DNA from: Alloactinosynnema sp. L-07
GTDB lineage: Bacteria > Actinomycetota > Actinomycetes > Mycobacteriales > Pseudonocardiaceae
Direction: 5' to 3'
NCBI RefSeq assembly: GCF_900070365.1
Contig: NZ_LN850107.1
Location: 5,084,001 to 5,148,000 of the forward strand
Length of the DNA stretch: 64,000 bases
Shown here piece after piece: positions 62,673 to 64,000 of this stretch. Under the pieces are notes generated by a model, which saw only the letters and a list, made by a program, of their open reading frames with translations, was not told the DNA's origin and did no database searches. Made by a program: the position numbers and the translations under genes. Within the stretch, counting starts at the first letter, position 1; each line of letters begins with the position of its first letter.

Positions 62673-62972
62673 ATGGCGGACACTCGCAGGCTCCCCGGTC
62701 CGAACGCCGATGTGTGGGACTGGCAGCTCGACGGTTCGTGCAGAGGCATGGACAGCGCGTTCTTCTTCCACCCGGACGGAGAACGAGGTCCAGCCCGAGC
62801 CCGCCGCGAGTCCAAAGCCAAGGCGATCTGCCAGGCATGCCCGGTCCTGTCGCTGTGCCGAACCCACGCGCTTGCCGTCCACGAGCCCTACGGGATCTGG
62901 GGCGGGCTCTCGGAATCCGAGCGCGAGGCCATCATCAAGTCCGAGAAACGAACCCTCGCCGTCGCCAACTGA
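62673..62972 (+). CDS. whiB3: WhiB-family Fe-S regulator, WhiB3 type
   Basis: 99 residues from ATG 62673, preferred because GGAGG lies 8 bp upstream (ATG 62658 is in frame). Cys at GSCRGMDS, CQACPVLSLC completes the four-Cys 4Fe-4S set, and YGIWGG is the WhiB turn before a basic C-terminus. LPGPNADVWDWQL and FFFHPDGERG mark the WhiB3 subgroup. It binds the primary sigma factor and responds to redox or NO. Position next to groEL1 and the Rv3415c-type gene matches Rv3416. Confidence 0.94.
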   Translation: MADTRRLPGPNADVWDWQLDGSCRGMDSAFFFHPDGERGPARARRESKAKAICQACPVLSLCRTHALAVHEPYGIWGGLSESEREAIIKSEKRTLAVAN

Positions 62973-62981
62973 CGAATGCGC

Positions 62982-63025
62982 GAAGGGCCCGCATGCGACG
63001 TGCCGGTCGCCTGCGGGCCCTTCGA
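62982..63025. terminator. Terminator between whiB3 and groEL1
   Basis: A 13-bp perfect stem, CGAAGGGCCCGCA / TGCGGGCCCTTCG (62982-62994 with 63013-63025), 18-nt loop, between convergent genes, usable in both directions. Confidence 0.9.
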
Positions 63026-63035
63026 GTCGTTCAGG

Positions 63036-64000
<965 letters not shown>

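Overview
The window is high-GC actinobacterial DNA. Gene content and order point to the order Pseudonocardiales; this is inference from gene order and protein motifs, and no database search was possible. Two blocks keep the gene order known from Mycobacterium tuberculosis. Block one (about 12.5-27.7 kb) has purH, purN, a PerM-like membrane protein, a DUF5336 protein, sucD, sucC, an M23 peptidase, pcrA/uvrD1 and chorismate mutase, matching Rv0957-Rv0948c. Block two (about 52.3-64 kb) has a ChoD-like oxidoreductase, guaB3, guaB, a DUF5319 protein, rsdA, sigD, a TPR-like protein, a whiB3-type gene and groEL1, matching Rv3409c-Rv3417c. No tRNA, rRNA, CRISPR array or insertion sequence was seen.

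Region 1 (1-12.5 kb) starts inside a very large, repeat-rich protein ending in a TNT-type (NAD+ glycohydrolase toxin) domain. Facing it is a minus-strand SOS mutasome operon: a much enlarged imuA', imuB, a 35-codon ORF, dnaE2 and, 23 bp after dnaE2, an MfpA-like pentapeptide-repeat gene. Two perfect LexA boxes sit on two good sigma-A promoters, one before imuA' and one in the imuA'-imuB gap.

Region 2 (12.5-27.7 kb) is core metabolism: purine synthesis, succinyl-CoA synthetase with two CRP/GlxR-type sites upstream, and a Phe/Tyr-rich leader peptide with a terminator/antiterminator pair ahead of chorismate mutase. A roughly 2.3 kb cassette lies between the M23 peptidase gene and pcrA. It encodes an AAA15 ATPase plus an RloB-like protein (AbiL/RloAB type phage defence). 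The RloB frame is broken by one in-frame TAG, with conserved C-terminal sequence continuing in frame behind it.

Region 3 (27.8-39 kb) is signalling. It has two single-pass proteins with extracytoplasmic domains, two PknB-type kinases, a LysR regulator divergent from an EamA transporter, and a PspC-type histidine kinase/response regulator pair divergent from a PspC protein across a long inverted repeat.

Region 4 (39-54 kb) holds guaA followed by accessory genes. These are an aldehyde dehydrogenase, a Tat-exported berberine-bridge type flavoprotein, a flavin hydroxylase with a metallo-hydrolase, a secreted subtilisin, a pRiA4b ORF-3 protein, an XRE/DUF5753 regulator with tandemly duplicated DUF397 genes, and a hypothetical gene.

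Region 5 (52.3-64 kb) is the choD-guaB3-guaB to groEL1 block. It carries GTP synthesis, the SigD/RsdA stress sigma pair, a BldM-like regulator without its phosphoacceptor Asp, a cobalamin-photoreceptor-like MerR protein with an altered motif, WhiB3, and the His-tailed GroEL1, which is cut by the window end.
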